64,000 nt of DNA from Massospora cicadina (Eukaryota > Entomophthoromycota > Entomophthoromycetes > Entomophthorales > Entomophthoraceae), in the NCBI GenBank assembly GCA_022478985.1, contig JAKSZP010015911.1:62001-126000 (forward strand), in the 5' to 3' direction. Below the pieces are notes generated by a model. That model searched no databases and had not been told where the DNA came from. It was given only the letters and a program-made list of their open reading frames with translations. This document shows, piece after piece, positions 20,561 through 32,639 of the stretch. The translations under genes and the position numbers were made by a program. Numbering within the stretch: position 1 is the first letter of the stretch; each line of letters starts with the position of its first letter.

Positions 20561-23500
20561 TTTCCACTAACTTGGGTGGAACCATAACCAAAGTGGAGGT
20601 TTTCATCAATGGAGTGTGGGTTAGGGCTATCCTTGACACTTGTTCCCCCAGTGAACATTGTGTCAACCAAGCTTATTAAGAAAAATAAAGTTGGCCCCTG
20701 ACCTCAACTACAATCAAGAATTTGGAACTGTAGGCCCAACCAATACCTGCGCCATCAGGGCGTACTTTTTTACCCATACATTTTGAGAAGCTCATTTTGT
20801 AAGCTTCAGCAGTGGCCCTGGATAGAAATACCTATGATCTATTCATTGATACCCACTTCATGCTTGATTTTGGAGGGATTATCAACTTGAAGCAGGGTTA
20901 TCTCCCTGATTAACTGAGGTTCCACTGATTTTGACCAATGAGATGCTAAATAAAAAGGATTATTCTTGCACAGTTGATATCCTTCTTCCTCCTTATCCCT
21001 ACAATACACCACGTCAGGAAGGCATACAAAATTGTTGCCCCAATCAGTGGACATGGTGGATGAAATCCCTTTCTATGCTTCTGAAGAGGAAGTCATTAAG
21101 GCTGTTAAAAAAAGGGTAATTGACACGAAGATTACCTTTCAATCCCTCACAACTGCCTACTGCACCTAATCAGCATTGACGGAGTTAGACCTCTTAATCC
21201 CAGAGTATTATCAGGCGTTCTAGACCCAGCCTAACAGCGACCTATTAATCTCCTGCTGGGTAATCTTGCAAAGAAGGACATGGTCGTCAAGAAGCATCAG
21301 GAGATCGGAAGAGGCCTGCTAATTCCCATTGAGGATGCCCAGCAAGTTCACTGTATCGAGTCTATTGCGGATATGGGCCTACCTGATAATCAATCGTTAT
21401 GTACTCTGCCACTGTTCATGTTTTTGATGATCTAACCCCCTCAGAGCTTAATAAAGCTTATTATTTACTGGAGTCTTATAGCAACATCTCCAAATCTGAT
21501 ACTGATTACGCACATATGAAGGGTTGAACTCATACCTATGATGTTAGAGATGATCGCCCTATTTAATACAAACCCTATGCAAGTCTAAAGTTAAGGAGCA
21601 ACAAATAGTAATAGAGCTAAAGCTGTTACTGAATGCGTGGTTGCTGGTTTCCTCCCAAAGTCTTTGTTCATCCCATCTATTGCTCATAAAAAAGAAGAAT
21701 GGCGGTCACTGGGTAGTTATGGACTACCGCAAATTGAACAACCCTACAAAGAAAAGTAGTTATCCTACCCCCACATTGACAACGCCCTAGCCCAACTAAT
21801 TTAACTCTTAATTCCTCTCCACCATTAACTTGGCTAGCAGGTACTGGAAGATTGAACTTTCTCTACAAAATCAGGAGAAGTTTGCCCTCATCTGCAGCAA
21901 GGGGTTAGAAACCCACTTGGCTACCTCAGGGTTTGTTTAATGCGGCTGCTGCGTTTCAGGGGCAATGGATCACATTTTCCAGAAACTTAAGCTGAGCTGT
22001 GTTATCGTCTACCTTGATGACATCACATTCTCTACAAGACATTAACGAGCATCTCATGCACCTAAATGAGGTGATTTAACGCTTGTGGTCATCCAACATC
22101 AAACTAGATGCCTCCAAGTGTACTTTTTTCCAGAAGAAGCTTGATTGTCTCGGGCAGCAATCTCATAAAATGGAATAGAACCTCTACATGATATAGTCAA
22201 AGCAATATCCAAAATGCCAGCACCCAAAATCCTTCAAGACATCCAGGTATTATTGGGCATGATGGGGTACTACAATCAATTTATCTCAAATTTTCTCCCA
22301 GCTAAGTGAGCCCCTTGGCCGCCTCCTGGCTAAGAACACCCCCTTCCATTAGGGTGCTGAACAAAAGGCCGCGATTGAGACCCTAAAGAAGCTATTACAA
22401 TAAAGGTCAATCCTCCGCTACCCTGACTATTACATGCCCTTCATGTTGTATATGGATGCCTCTGACTACGCCGTTGGGGCTGTCTTAGCTCAATTGGATA
22501 AAAATGGGGTCGATCACCAAGTGTTTTAATTCATTAAAAAGCTCTCAAAAGCTGAGCGCAACTATAGCGTTACTGAGAAAGAGTGGCTGTCCTGCTCTCT
22601 GTGAAATACTACTGCCCATTCCTATATGGGACTCCCTTCAAAGTGATCACATACCACGCATCCCCTAAATTGGTTGCAAAATATGAAGGACCCCTCAGGG
22701 CGGTTGGATCGCTGGTCTCTGAGACTCCAGCATTACAATATGACTATTTAGCACTTTTGGGAACTCGTCACATGAATGTAGATGGGTTGACGCAGCTGCC
22801 CATTCTTCATTTAGACAATAGTAAAGCCAAGAAGATGCATGATCTCCTCATGGCTCCAGATGTGTGGGCTGATGAAGACAAACTAGTACAAAAGATGCTA
22901 GCTTAGCACTCCAACAACACAAAGGTGAAGGGTGGGAAGTTATATGAGAAAGTAGTGGTGCACTGGTTACCCTATTTCCGGACATCAGAAAGAGTAGTGG
23001 TGATCCCAGAGTCCCACACTATCATAGGCCATGGTGGAGTCCATAAAGCCTGTGAGTGGATCAAAGAACGTTACTACTGGGAGGGCATTATTGAGACCAT
23101 AACTGAATTCTTGGATGCCTGTCTGACCTGTAAAAAGCAATCTTTCTACAAGACCAATATCTGTATCGACCAAACATGCCCCAAAAACCCTTTCACACCA
23201 TAAGTTTGGATGTGGTAGGGCCTCTACCTCATACCACCGGTGGAAATCGTTATATCTTGGTCAGAATTGATTTTTTCACCAAATGAGTTGAAGCCGTTGC
23301 TCTCCCCTCTCAGAATGTCAAAGCCAAAGCTACCCTTTTACATCAAAAAATCTTTACGTGGAATGGCTGCCCCCAAGTCCTCCTTTGTGACATTGGAAAA
23401 AATCACCTCCAGAGTGGTGAAGCTCCTCGCCACTTCTTTAGGAACATAACAACTCTTCTCAGATTCCTACAATCCATCCACAAATCGGCCGTAGATAGAG

Positions 23501-24010
23501 TAAATGGAACTCTGGTCTGTATATTCCAAAAATGGCCAATTCAGACCCTCTTCATTTGGATCTCTACCTATCCTGAGAGCTCAAGACCTATCAATCAGCT
23601 ACCATCATATCCTCAAATTGTCTCCTTTCCATGTATTGTATGAGAGGTAACCTGGTGTTAGCTTTATTATCCTAATATGTTTTCTCTGACCTGAATAACA
23701 TAAAACAAACCATATAAGTTATCTCAGCACATCATCCAACTACAAGCGGAGGCTTTGGCTAACTTGGCAAAGACTGTCACTAAAGAAGGCCATGCAGCTA
23801 ATGAGAGCTGGGCCCTTCTCTTTCTTTCAAATATCAGACTTGTACTGTATTTCCACAATTGGATAACCACTAGGAGTGAGAAGTTTGGGTGTATCTGGGA
23901 AGGGTTCTTTGTAGTCACATATAAGCGAGGGGATGAATTCTCTATCAAATACCTTGCTTCTGGGTTACCATCAACCGGGTTCATGGCCAGTTCTTAAGCC
24001 TTTAATCACC
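20560..24010 (+). pseudogene. D1 pol: protease, dUTPase-like, RT, RNase H, integrase
   Basis: Protease: VRAILDTCSP (20625-20655) where D2 has DTGAP, so the active-site Gly is Cys. dUTPase-like (21090-21400): GVLDPA-stop-QRPINLLLGN keeps the motif-3 Asp. RT (21560-22110): LASRYWKIELS, VIVYLDDIT intact at 22001-22026. RNase H (22370-22830): YMDASDYAVGAVLAQLD, KAERNYSVTEKE. Integrase (22830-24000): SHTIIGHGGVHKACEWIKER, CLTC zinc end, LDVVGPL, CDIGKN, VDRVNGTL (Asp for the catalytic Glu), and a C-terminal LVLYFHN...FVVTYKRGDE. Many stops and frameshifts. Confidence 0.85.
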
Positions 24011-24023
24011 CCCTGCCGCTCTT

Positions 24024-24034
24024 GAAGGGGGTAA
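24024..24034 (+). other. D1 polypurine tract
   Basis: GAAGGGGGTAA directly before LTR2. Confidence 0.75.
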
Positions 24035-24747
24035 TGTCAGACAATTACAAGTCTGATATTGTGACAAAGCGTTTCAGAGGTAAATAATGCAAATATCGGC
24101 CTATAGACCCTGTTAATTCCTGGTGGAATTCCTTGAATCAGGATAACAATTATATTAATAATCGGGGAAAATACAATATTTCTGGGCGGTCAGATTGCAC
24201 TGAATCGCCAGCCAAACTGGGGAGTTCATTGGAGGCTCCTCTATAAGCAACTTCTATTTTAGTACAGCCTACCCCACGGAGACTAGCCCATTTTATATAG
24301 GGTCAGAGGGTGTTCAGAAAGGTGAAAAATTTTCCCACATTCTGATTAGTCTAAATTTCAAAGTCCCTGCCTCATAGGCTCATCTTCCCGGCTGTCATTT
24401 CCCTATCTGCCCTTGCATTGAAGTGAAGCGAGTCCTGACCAATTAAATAGGTAAAATCACATTATTCCCTAATTTAGACGTTACTAAACAATCTAAACTT
24501 GAGCCTCAATATTTAGATACTAGAATTGGCTTATTATGAGAGTTTGCTTCCTGACCCTCTTAATGCTACTAATAAAAACCTATAAAATCATTCTTCTATC
24601 TTAGTGGATATTTTTATATTTTAATTATAAAGTGGTCAATAAGCCCTGTTTTTTATCTCACATTTGAAAACCAACTTCTCTTGCAATTAATTGTTGGATT
24701 TAGGTAAAAAAAGCACCTGAGAGGATAAAAAAGCCTAAAATCCAACA
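24035..24747 (+). repeat. D array LTR2 (shared middle LTR)
   Basis: 713 bp, TGTCAGACAATTACAAG to TCCAACA. It acts as 3' LTR to D1 and 5' LTR to D2. Similar to LTR3 along its length. Confidence 0.85.
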
Positions 24748-24749
24748 AG

Positions 24750-24765
24750 TGGCGCTCACTACAGG
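24750..24765 (+). other. D2 primer-binding-like box
   Basis: TGGCGCTCACTACAGG, one mismatch to the shared box, two bases after LTR2. Confidence 0.65.
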
Positions 24766-24769
24766 TGGC

Positions 24770-26250
24770 AGTACACCACAAATCACTGTTAAGATGAAGG
24801 GTGTTGGGGTAAATAACCCTTAAAATCTCCTCGAGGTTTCCAATTTCAGCTTGATGCTTTAGCCCAGTAGCTAGCCAGCACACTGTCTTGGCTTAAAACA
24901 CTGAAACAGCGCGTTTGACATGCCTCTCATGAGGCTCCCACCATTAAGAAACCCCCTTTCAGGGAAAAGTTTACCCTGGTCAAGGGTAATAAAGAATCCT
25001 CTCTCTTTGTCTATGAATTTGCGATGGAAGTAGAAACTGACCAGCAAAAACTCAAATATAACCTTCTCTGTTTTAGTCATATGGCTCAGGAGATTATTGT
25101 TCCCCATATGGCCATAATTACCACCTGTGCGGAGGTTAAACAAGCGTTTTTTGAAGAATTAGATTCCAAACAGAGATTAGTAAAGTAAAAACAGGCTTAT
25201 GTGCCTTATCCTGCAAGATGAAGAACCAATCCCATCTTTTTTTGAGCGATTTTATAGTAAAGCTCAACCTCTATTGCTGGCCAAACTTCGTCCCCTAGAT
25301 TCTATTGCAGCTATCGTGGATAACTTGGCGTTTTATCCTTATTTAGCAATGCATATTTCCGCAGTCAAGTGCACCTTCCAAACCTTATGGGCTATCAAGG
25401 AGGTGCTACTGCAGTGGATGACTTTCATGACCATGACTTCTGCAAAGAGCTCCAAAGAGAGAATCAACTCTGACCCTTCCAGCCTCTTCTATGGCTGTAT
25501 CCCTCTGGAACCTAGCTTCTGGTGAGCTGCAGCGACAAGAAACTCCTCCAACATGTGAGGATAACATAAAATACTGGCATTTATAAGAAGCGCTCCCATC
25601 TAGCTTCAATCTCAAAAGCTAAGCCGGTGAAGTCAATTATCACTTTGACTTGTACTCCTCTTTCTGAGCGGTCTACTAAGGTGGATAAAATATCACATCC
25701 CTCCAAGCCGCTGTCTCAACCCCCTCAGCCTCACCTCAGTATGCCCCTTTTTCAAAGCCTGCAGTCATGGGAAAGCCCAAGCCTGTCACTTTTAAGGCAA
25801 AAGTCTTTACATTACACTTCCAACGCCTCCCCCAAAAAGTTGGTGAAGCTACAATGCTCCCTTCAAAAGTCAAAAGGGTAGATGAGCGCAAAAAGCTCTC
25901 CCCTGTGAGGAGATTAAGCCAGTTTCTCAGCCTCCTCTTAGTAACTCGTTGAGGCTCATTGACAATCCCTCTTATAACAAGTCTGAAGGGAGTGGTTTAG
26001 ATGAAGGCTATTATGTTTTGGGAGCCCCAATGGAAGTGCATATTCCGGATAGGTTGAGGCCTGAAAGAAATTATATGGCCATGATACCACGACGAACCAA
26101 TCTCTGACAGTTGTTGAGGTTTTCAGAGGTAATTGATACTGCTAGTGATGCTGACTAGCTTATTAGTACAGTGATCCAATCTACCCAGAAGGTTCATGCC
26201 CTACAATATAATATAGTTAAATACCCTGCGTTTGCTCAACGCCTTGCCTC
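24770..26250 (+). pseudogene. D2 gag
   Basis: Same layout as D1 gag. AYVPYPARXRTNPIFF-type reading at 25190-25240, then ERFYSKAQPLLLAKLRPLDS (25240-25300) parallels D1. The Pro/Ser-rich tail is at 25680-25900. Decayed. Confidence 0.65.
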
Positions 26251-26259
26251 AACTCTCCA

Positions 26260-29200
26260 TTTGAAGGAGGTTCTCGACCTCCTTCCTACTTTTGGTAGCA
26301 CAATAGCTAAGGCAGAGTTTGTCTTTAATAAGGTGCACGTTCTAGCCATCCGTGATACAGGTGCTCCTGTGAACGTAGTCTCTTCAAAGCTCATCAAAAA
26401 ACTTAAGCTGGCGCCTGACCTGGACTATTCGCAAGAGTTTTAAACTGTGGGGCCCAACAACGCGTGAGCTACTAGAGTCTACTCTTCTCTACCCATAAGA
26501 ATTTGAAACTCCTACTGTCTGACCCCGCTGTGGCTTTAAACAATAATGCATACGGCCTACTCATTGGCACTCAATTCATGATTGAGTATGAAGGGAATAA
26601 ATTAATATAAAAAAGATTTCTTTCCCTTCTCAATTGCTAAGTTCTCCTAGTTTTACTAACGATGAACTCAAGAAAAAGGAATACACCTGCGTCTTTAAAT
26701 ACCCTTCATCCGCCATCACTCTAACATATAATATGTCAGGAAGAAACAAAAAAAGCTTCCTGACTCCGTGGATGCTTCAGAGGTCATTCCATTGTATGCA
26801 TCATAGGAGGTAGTAGTCAAAGAGGGTGAACAAAAGGTGATAGACACCAAATTTACTATGAAAATTCCCAGCAACTGCCTTCTGCACTTAACAAGCATTG
26901 ATGGAATAAGTCCTTTAGAACCTTGGGTGTTGTCAGGTATCCTAGACCCTGCCTACCAGCGACCTATTATTCTTCTTCTGGGGAATCTCACTAAAAAAAA
27001 AGGTTGTAAAGAAGCATCAGTAGATTGGAAAAGCCCTGATGATTCCAAATTGAGGACATCCAACAAGTCCATTATATTGGGTCTATGCTATATATATGAC
27101 ACTACCCACTGACAAATGATAAGCGCTTTGCCTAAAGTTCAAGTTTCCAATGAACAACTCCCGATGAGCTTAATAAAGTTCATTCTTTACTGGAGTCTTA
27201 TAGTGACATTTTCTCCAAATCCTATAAAGACTATGGGCATATGAAGGGTTGAACTCATACAATTATTGTTAGTGATGCCAAGCCTATTTAGACCCCTTAT
27301 CAGAAATTAAAAGTTGAGGAGCTCAGATAAGGACGGAGCTTAAGCAGTTACTAGACGGGGGCTAAGGTGCCTTCTCAAAGCCCTTGGCCATCTCTACTAT
27401 TACTCATAAAAGAAGAATGGTGGGCATTGAGCAGTTGTGGACTACCGCAAACTGAATAACCTCACTAAGAAGGACAGCTACCAATCCCCCAAATTGATGA
27501 CACTTTGGCCCATCTCTGGGTCCAAGTTCTTTTCCGCCATGGACTTGGCTAGCAGATACTGGTAGATGGACATTTCTTTGCAAGACCAGGTAAAGTGTGC
27601 GCTTAAATGCAGTTAGGGTCTCTTCCAGCCTACCCAACTACCACAAGGTTGTGCAATGCGCACACAACTTTCTAGCGAGCCACGGACCACATCTTGCGGG
27701 ATCTGAAGCTTATTTGTGTGATTGTCTATCTTAACAAAATCACCGTCTTCTCCTGAACGTTCAATGATCACCTTTCACATCTAAAGGAAGCTTTCCAATG
27801 CCTGCGGGCTTCTCATATTAAGCTGAAGACCTCCAAATGTACATTCTTTCAGAAGAAGTTAGTATTCCTGGGCCACGCCATCTACTAAGATGGGATACAG
27901 CCTCTCCATAATAAGTTTGAGGCGAAATCCAAAATTCTGGCACCCAAAACCCTCCGCAATATTCAGGTGTCTTTGGAAATGATGGGGTACTACCATCAAT
28001 TCATCCCCAAATTCGCTCATCTCAGTGAGTCCTTCGTACGCCTTTTAGCTACTAACACCCTTTTCCATTGGGGAGCGTAACAACAGGCTACTTTTGAAAC
28101 GCTAAAAAGGCTGCTGCAGCTTTGGCCAATACTATGCACCCTGACTATAGTAAACCCTTCATGCTGTTTACTGATGCATACCACTATGCTGTTGAAGCTA
28201 TCTTGGCTCAACTGGATGGGAATGGGGTTAATCATCCTGTTTCATACTTTAGCAAGATGATTTCTAAGGCAGAACGCAACTATAGCGTCACTGAGAAGTA
28301 ATGTCTTGCCATCTTGCTCACTGTTAAATATTACCACCATTTCTTTATATAGGACCTCATTTAAAGTGCTTACTGACCACGCTTTGTTAAAGTAGTTACA
28401 AAATATGAAAGATCCTTCTGGGAGGTTAGCACTCTGGGCTTTGAAGATCCATTACTATGTATGACAATTGAGCACCGAGATGAGATGAGCCACATGAATG
28501 TCAATATATTGATATGGATGCCCATCCTTTACTTAGATAATAGTGAAGAGGAGAGGCTACATGACCTTCAAATGACCCCTGACGCTTGGGAGGATGAGGA
28601 TGTACTCGTCCAGAGATTCTAGCTCACCACTCCCATAACACTAAAGTGGATAATGAGGAGCTATATAGGAAAGTTGGGGCTAACTGGTTACCCTACCTCC
28701 GACCATCTGTGCGATTACCAATCATTATGGAGTCTCATGCCATCTTAGGGCATAGTGGAGTGCGGAAAATCTATGTTGGATGAAAGAACGCTACTACTGG
28801 GATGGAATCATGGAGACTATCATCAAAGTCCTGGATGCCTGTCTGACATGTAAAAAGCAACCCAGCTTCATAACTAAGTATCAATATCAACCCACCACTC
28901 CACAACAGCCCTTACACACAATAAGCCTAGATGTGGTTGTCCCTCACCCCAAACTATGGGTGGAAATAGATATATCTTGATAGGTATTGATCACTTTACC
29001 AAATGGATTGAGGTTGTGGCTTTCCAAGCTCAGATGGCCAAAGACACTGCCACTTTCCTACTTCAGTACATCATCACTCTGCATGGTTGCCCCAAGTTTT
29101 GCTTTGTGATAATGGTAAAAGCTTCACCTCCCAGTGGCGAAGATCCTCATTACCTCCATGGGCATGTAACAGCTCTTTTCTTTCCCCTACAACCCCTTGA

Positions 29201-29755
29201 CCAATAGTACCGTGGAAAGAGCTAATGGGACCCTGATCCCTATATTGTGAAAATGGCCACTTCAGACCCCCTTCACTGGGATCTGTACTTACCAAATCCC
29301 CCTATGTCCTACCAATCCAGTTACCACTGGAACCTTAAGAGGTCTCTTTCCATATTTTGTATGGATGGGAACCTGGGGTGCCATCATTATTAGCCAAAGA
29401 CATTTTCACTGATGGGACTGTCCCTGAGCAAGCCATAAGAAGTTGGCTCAGCACATCATTCAGTTACAATCAGAGGATATGACTAATTTGGCCAAAACTG
29501 TCACAAAAGAGGGTCAAGCTGCTAATAAGCTCTGAACCCCTCTTCCTTCCTTCCTTCCTTCCTAGTATCTGACCTGGTGCTTTACTACCAAAATCATATC
29601 ACCCCTAGAAAAAAAAACTTGGGTCTATTTGGAAAGGACCTTTTGTAGTCACTTACAAGTGAGGGTAGGAGTACTCCATAAAATCCTTGCTAAAAGGTTA
29701 CTATCAACCAAGTTCATGGTCAATTCTTGCGGACTTATTTTCCCCCAAACACCCT
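26260..29755 (+). pseudogene. D2 pol: protease, dUTPase-like, RT, RNase H, integrase
   Basis: Protease intact at the active site: VLAIRDTGAPVNVVSSKLI (26339-26395). dUTPase-like (26830-27070): SPLEPWVLSGILDPAYQRPI, i.e. the GxIDxxYxG-type motif with Asp and Tyr kept. RT (27290-27980): AVVDYRKLNN, MDLASRYW, then IVYLNKI where YLDDI is expected. RNase H (28090-28520): TDAYHYAVEAILAQLDGNG, NYSVTEK. Integrase (28560-29755): WMKERYYWDGIMETI, CLTCKKQ, SLDVVVPHP, YILIGIDHFTKWIEVVAF. Decayed, with an A-run frameshift near 26995. Confidence 0.85.
29541..29564. repeat. (TTCC)n microsatellite
   Basis: Five consecutive TTCC units inside the D2 integrase remnant; not present in D1 at the matching place. 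Confidence 0.8.
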
Positions 29756-29767
29756 TAAAGAGGTTAA

Positions 29768-30485
29768 TGTTAGATAATTATAAGTTTGATGTATCAAAAA
29801 GAGTGGTTTGGAGGTAAATGATGTAAAGATCAGCCAAAAGACCCTGGTCAATACCTGGTGGAATCCCTCAAATCAGGGGTAACACTATTATTAATAATCA
29901 GGCAAATACAATAAGTTTGGGCAGTCGGATTGCACCAAATCATTGACCAAATACAGGAGTTCATTAGAGCTCCTCTCCAGACCACTTCTATTTTAGTACA
30001 GCCTACCCCACGAAGACTGGCCCTTTTTATAGGGGAAAAGGGAGGTTAAGCAAGGTGAAAATATTTTCATGCCTTCTTATTATTCTAAAATTTATATTAT
30101 CTGCATCATGGGTTCATCTTCCTGGCTGTCACTTCCCCATCTGCCCTCACATTGAAGCAAGGTGAGTCTCAAATGATCCAATTGGTCAAATCCCAATATT
30201 CTTTAATTTTACCATTACTAAGCAATCCAAACTTCAAGCCTCAATATGTAAATACTAGCATTGACTTATTGTGAGTGTTTGCTTCTTGACCCTCTTATTG
30301 CTACTAATTTTAACCTATAAAATTAATCTTTTATCTTAGTGGAGGTTTTTATATCTTATAATAAATTAGTCAATAACCCCCTATTTTTTATCCTGCAGTT
30401 GAGAACCAACTCCTCCTGCAATTAATTGTTGGATTTAGGTGAAGAATGCACCCGTGAGAAAGGACAAAAGCCTATAATTCCAACA
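29768..30485 (+). repeat. D array LTR3
   Basis: 718 bp, TGTTAGATAATTATAAG to TTCCAACA; aligns with LTR2. A weak purine tract AAAGAGGTTAA precedes it. Confidence 0.8.
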
Positions 30486-30768
30486 CCAGCTTAGGCTGAA
30501 TATCCCGTCTGACTCACTTTGAGCTTCAATACAATCTAATTAATAAGCATCAATTTATTAATAGGGTTTGCTTCTTGACCCCATCATTGCAACTAATAAA
30601 AAGCTTATAAAACTCAATCTTTTATTTAATTATTGTTTTATTATTTTTATCGCAAGTGGCTTACAACCCCTACTATATATCCCGCTCTAGAGAACCAGAT
30701 TCTCATGCATAAATTTTTGAAATTCAGGTGTGAAAAACGCACCAGCAAACAGCCACCCCCTGAATTCC
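30486..30768 (+). repeat. 3' fragment of an LTR1-type LTR
   Basis: 283 bp matching the end of LTR1 (from about 18766), including ...CCCTGAATTCCAACA at the right edge. It has no 5' half. It forms the right end of the array next to the GATAT target duplication. Confidence 0.7.
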
Positions 30769-30773
30769 AACAG
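30769..30773. repeat. D-array target site duplication, right copy
   Basis: GATAT; partner AATAT at 18313-18317. Confidence 0.6.
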
Positions 30774-32525
30774 ATATAAGCGTTTATTCTAGAACCTTTA
30801 CAGAGCATCTGCGCCGCTTAGAAGTTTTCTGCCGCCTCCCAAAGCTAATCTGTAGATCAAGCTGCATAAGTGTAACTTCTTCTTCAGCAACTTGAAAAAT
30901 GAAGTTTGTAATTGATGACATGGCTTACATCCCCAAACAGAAAAGATTTTTCTATTGAACATATGATGCAGCAGTGTAGCTCTTACAATGTCCAGGTTTT
31001 CCTTGATATAATTGTCTATTACCACTGATTTGGAGAATTTTTACTAAAATAGATAAAAATATTCACCTCCTCAAAAATGGTACCACTTGATTGCATAGGG
31101 ATCTTGCAGCTGGCCTTTGATAAACTCAGGCTTTGCCTCACCCAAGCGCCGCTACTAATATACCCTAATTTTATAACCCTTATTATTCAAATGGGGTATC
31201 TCTCACCACTGTAGGGTGGTGTTAACATAGTTTAATTCTGAACAAAGTGAGTATTCCGTGGCTTACTGCAGCTGCACGTTGGATTTTTATGAACAAAACT
31301 TACATGGTAACTGAGAAAGAGTGCCTGTCAGTAATCTATGTATGTAAACAATTCTTGGTATATGTCCATGGAGTTCATTTCACAGTAGTAACAAATCATG
31401 ACTCGCTTTGCTGATTGCAGATTTTAAAGAAGCCAGAAGGGGTAGCTTGCTAATGGGCATTGCAAAAACAATCCTACAATTAAAATATTCACCACCAGCA
31501 CAGCATAAAATTTAAAGCTCCAATAACTTATCTTGACTTCCCACCATGGCCTTAATGGCTGATTGGCCAATGAATTATCTTATAGGATGCTAACCTAAGA
31601 TATGGCAACAAAACTGGCAGAAGTTCAGCGCTCCTTAGAGAATTTAGAGAAAGAACACTGTTGTCAGAAGTGAGAAGCATTATAAGGTTATAAACAATGA
31701 GCAATATTGATTACCTCAATTAACAGAGCAAATTGATATAATTTTTGAGGCCACAAGGCAATGGGGCATGGTCATTTTAAGAAGGCGCTTGAACTATTGA
31801 AACAGCTGTATATTGAAAGAAATGCACTTTTGATATTTATGAGACCTTCGGCTGTTGTAAGGAATGCCAAGCTTCAGTCCTTTATCAGAAAGTTGCGTTT
31901 CATCTATTGGTTGAACCCAACTTCACCTGGCACATGGTATCTATCTAGCATCGCTGGTCCTTTGTCTAATATTTATGGCCAAATTAGATATATTCTCAAG
32001 ACATTGATCACCTTAGCAAGTGTGGAGGTCATAGCAGTCAAGAAATTAGGTGCTATGACTATAGAAAAATTTATTTTGAAGCATATATTATTGGCACAGA
32101 TTCCACTATTTTTTAATAGATAATGGGACTAACTTTGCATCTAATTATTTCTAAGATCAACAATTTGATGTTATACAATGTGTGTTGTCCACATCCTATC
32201 ACCCTGATACCAATGGCACCATAGAGCGAGTAAACAGTACTCTTGTTGATGTTAAGTGACTTAATTCCTAGTTTGTGAATCAGAGCTGTAGTACGTTATA
32301 ACTCCATTATTAAATTTTAACAAAAAATGGATTGCATTTTATCTACGTGTGAAATCATGTTTTTCATCGTTTTTTGCTTTTTCAATTTTACCCCACAATT
32401 GCATTGTACAATAGTCAAGGATCCTTATCACAAGATCTTTGCTAAATCTTGAATGAAGCAACATGAGATATATATCATTTGCCTAATTCTAAATATAGAA
32501 TTATATTTCATGTTGAGTAACTTGC
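30769..32525 (+). pseudogene. H pol, C-terminal part: RT end, RNase H, integrase
   Basis: Begins in the codons after YLD: VYSRTFTEHLRRL (about 30780). RNase H near 31290-31420: NKTYMVTEKECLSVIYVCKQ, VHGVHFTVVTNHDSL. Integrase 31740-32520: GHGHFKKALELLKQLY, WYLSSIAGPL, then DNGTNFASNYF (about 32120) and YHPDTNGTIERVNSTL (about 32195-32245), so the second catalytic Asp and the Glu are kept. A C-terminal remnant is at 32480-32520. Stops elsewhere. Confidence 0.8.
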
Positions 32526-32529
32526 TATT

Positions 32530-32608
32530 TTACAGACTGAGAAGCTAAGAGTTGTATTGGCTGGCTAATAACCTGTGCATGTAACGTGAAGAAGTACTCA
32601 CGCTAACA
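32530..32608 (+). repeat. Possible truncated LTR end before the element I box
   Basis: Ends CTAACA two bases before a primer-binding-like box, as LTRs of the other elements do. Only some tens of bases separate it from the H integrase, so any LTR here is a short remnant. Confidence 0.3.
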
Positions 32609-32610
32609 AG

Positions 32611-32626
32611 TGGTGCTCACTACAGG
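32611..32626 (+). other. Element I primer-binding-like box
   Basis: TGGTGCTCACTACAGG, a perfect copy of the shared box. Confidence 0.65.
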
Positions 32627-32639
32627 AGGGCTGTATTAG

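Larger units (their letters stand above)
18318..30768 (+). mobile_element. Tandem array of two D-family gypsy elements
   Basis: LTR1 (18318-19049), D1 internal (about 5.0 kb), LTR2 (24035-24747), D2 internal (about 5.0 kb), LTR3 (29768-30485), then a 3' LTR fragment (30486-30768). The middle LTR is shared: D1 ends in a polypurine tract on its left and D2 begins with a primer-binding-like box on its right. The outer ends match as a target duplication in H. LTR1 resembles the terminal fragment more than LTR2 or LTR3, so at least two events are involved. Confidence 0.8.
17279..32525 (+). mobile_element. Gypsy element H (older), split by the D array
   Basis: Plus-strand pol in two pieces, 17279-18317 and 30769-32525, joined across the D array. 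The reading passes from VYLD at the left junction to VYSRTFTEHLRRL at the right, the normal RT sequence after YLDD. The left part carries the dUTPase-like domain and RT, the right part the RT end, RNase H and integrase. Its gag and 5' LTR are not visible. Confidence 0.75.
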
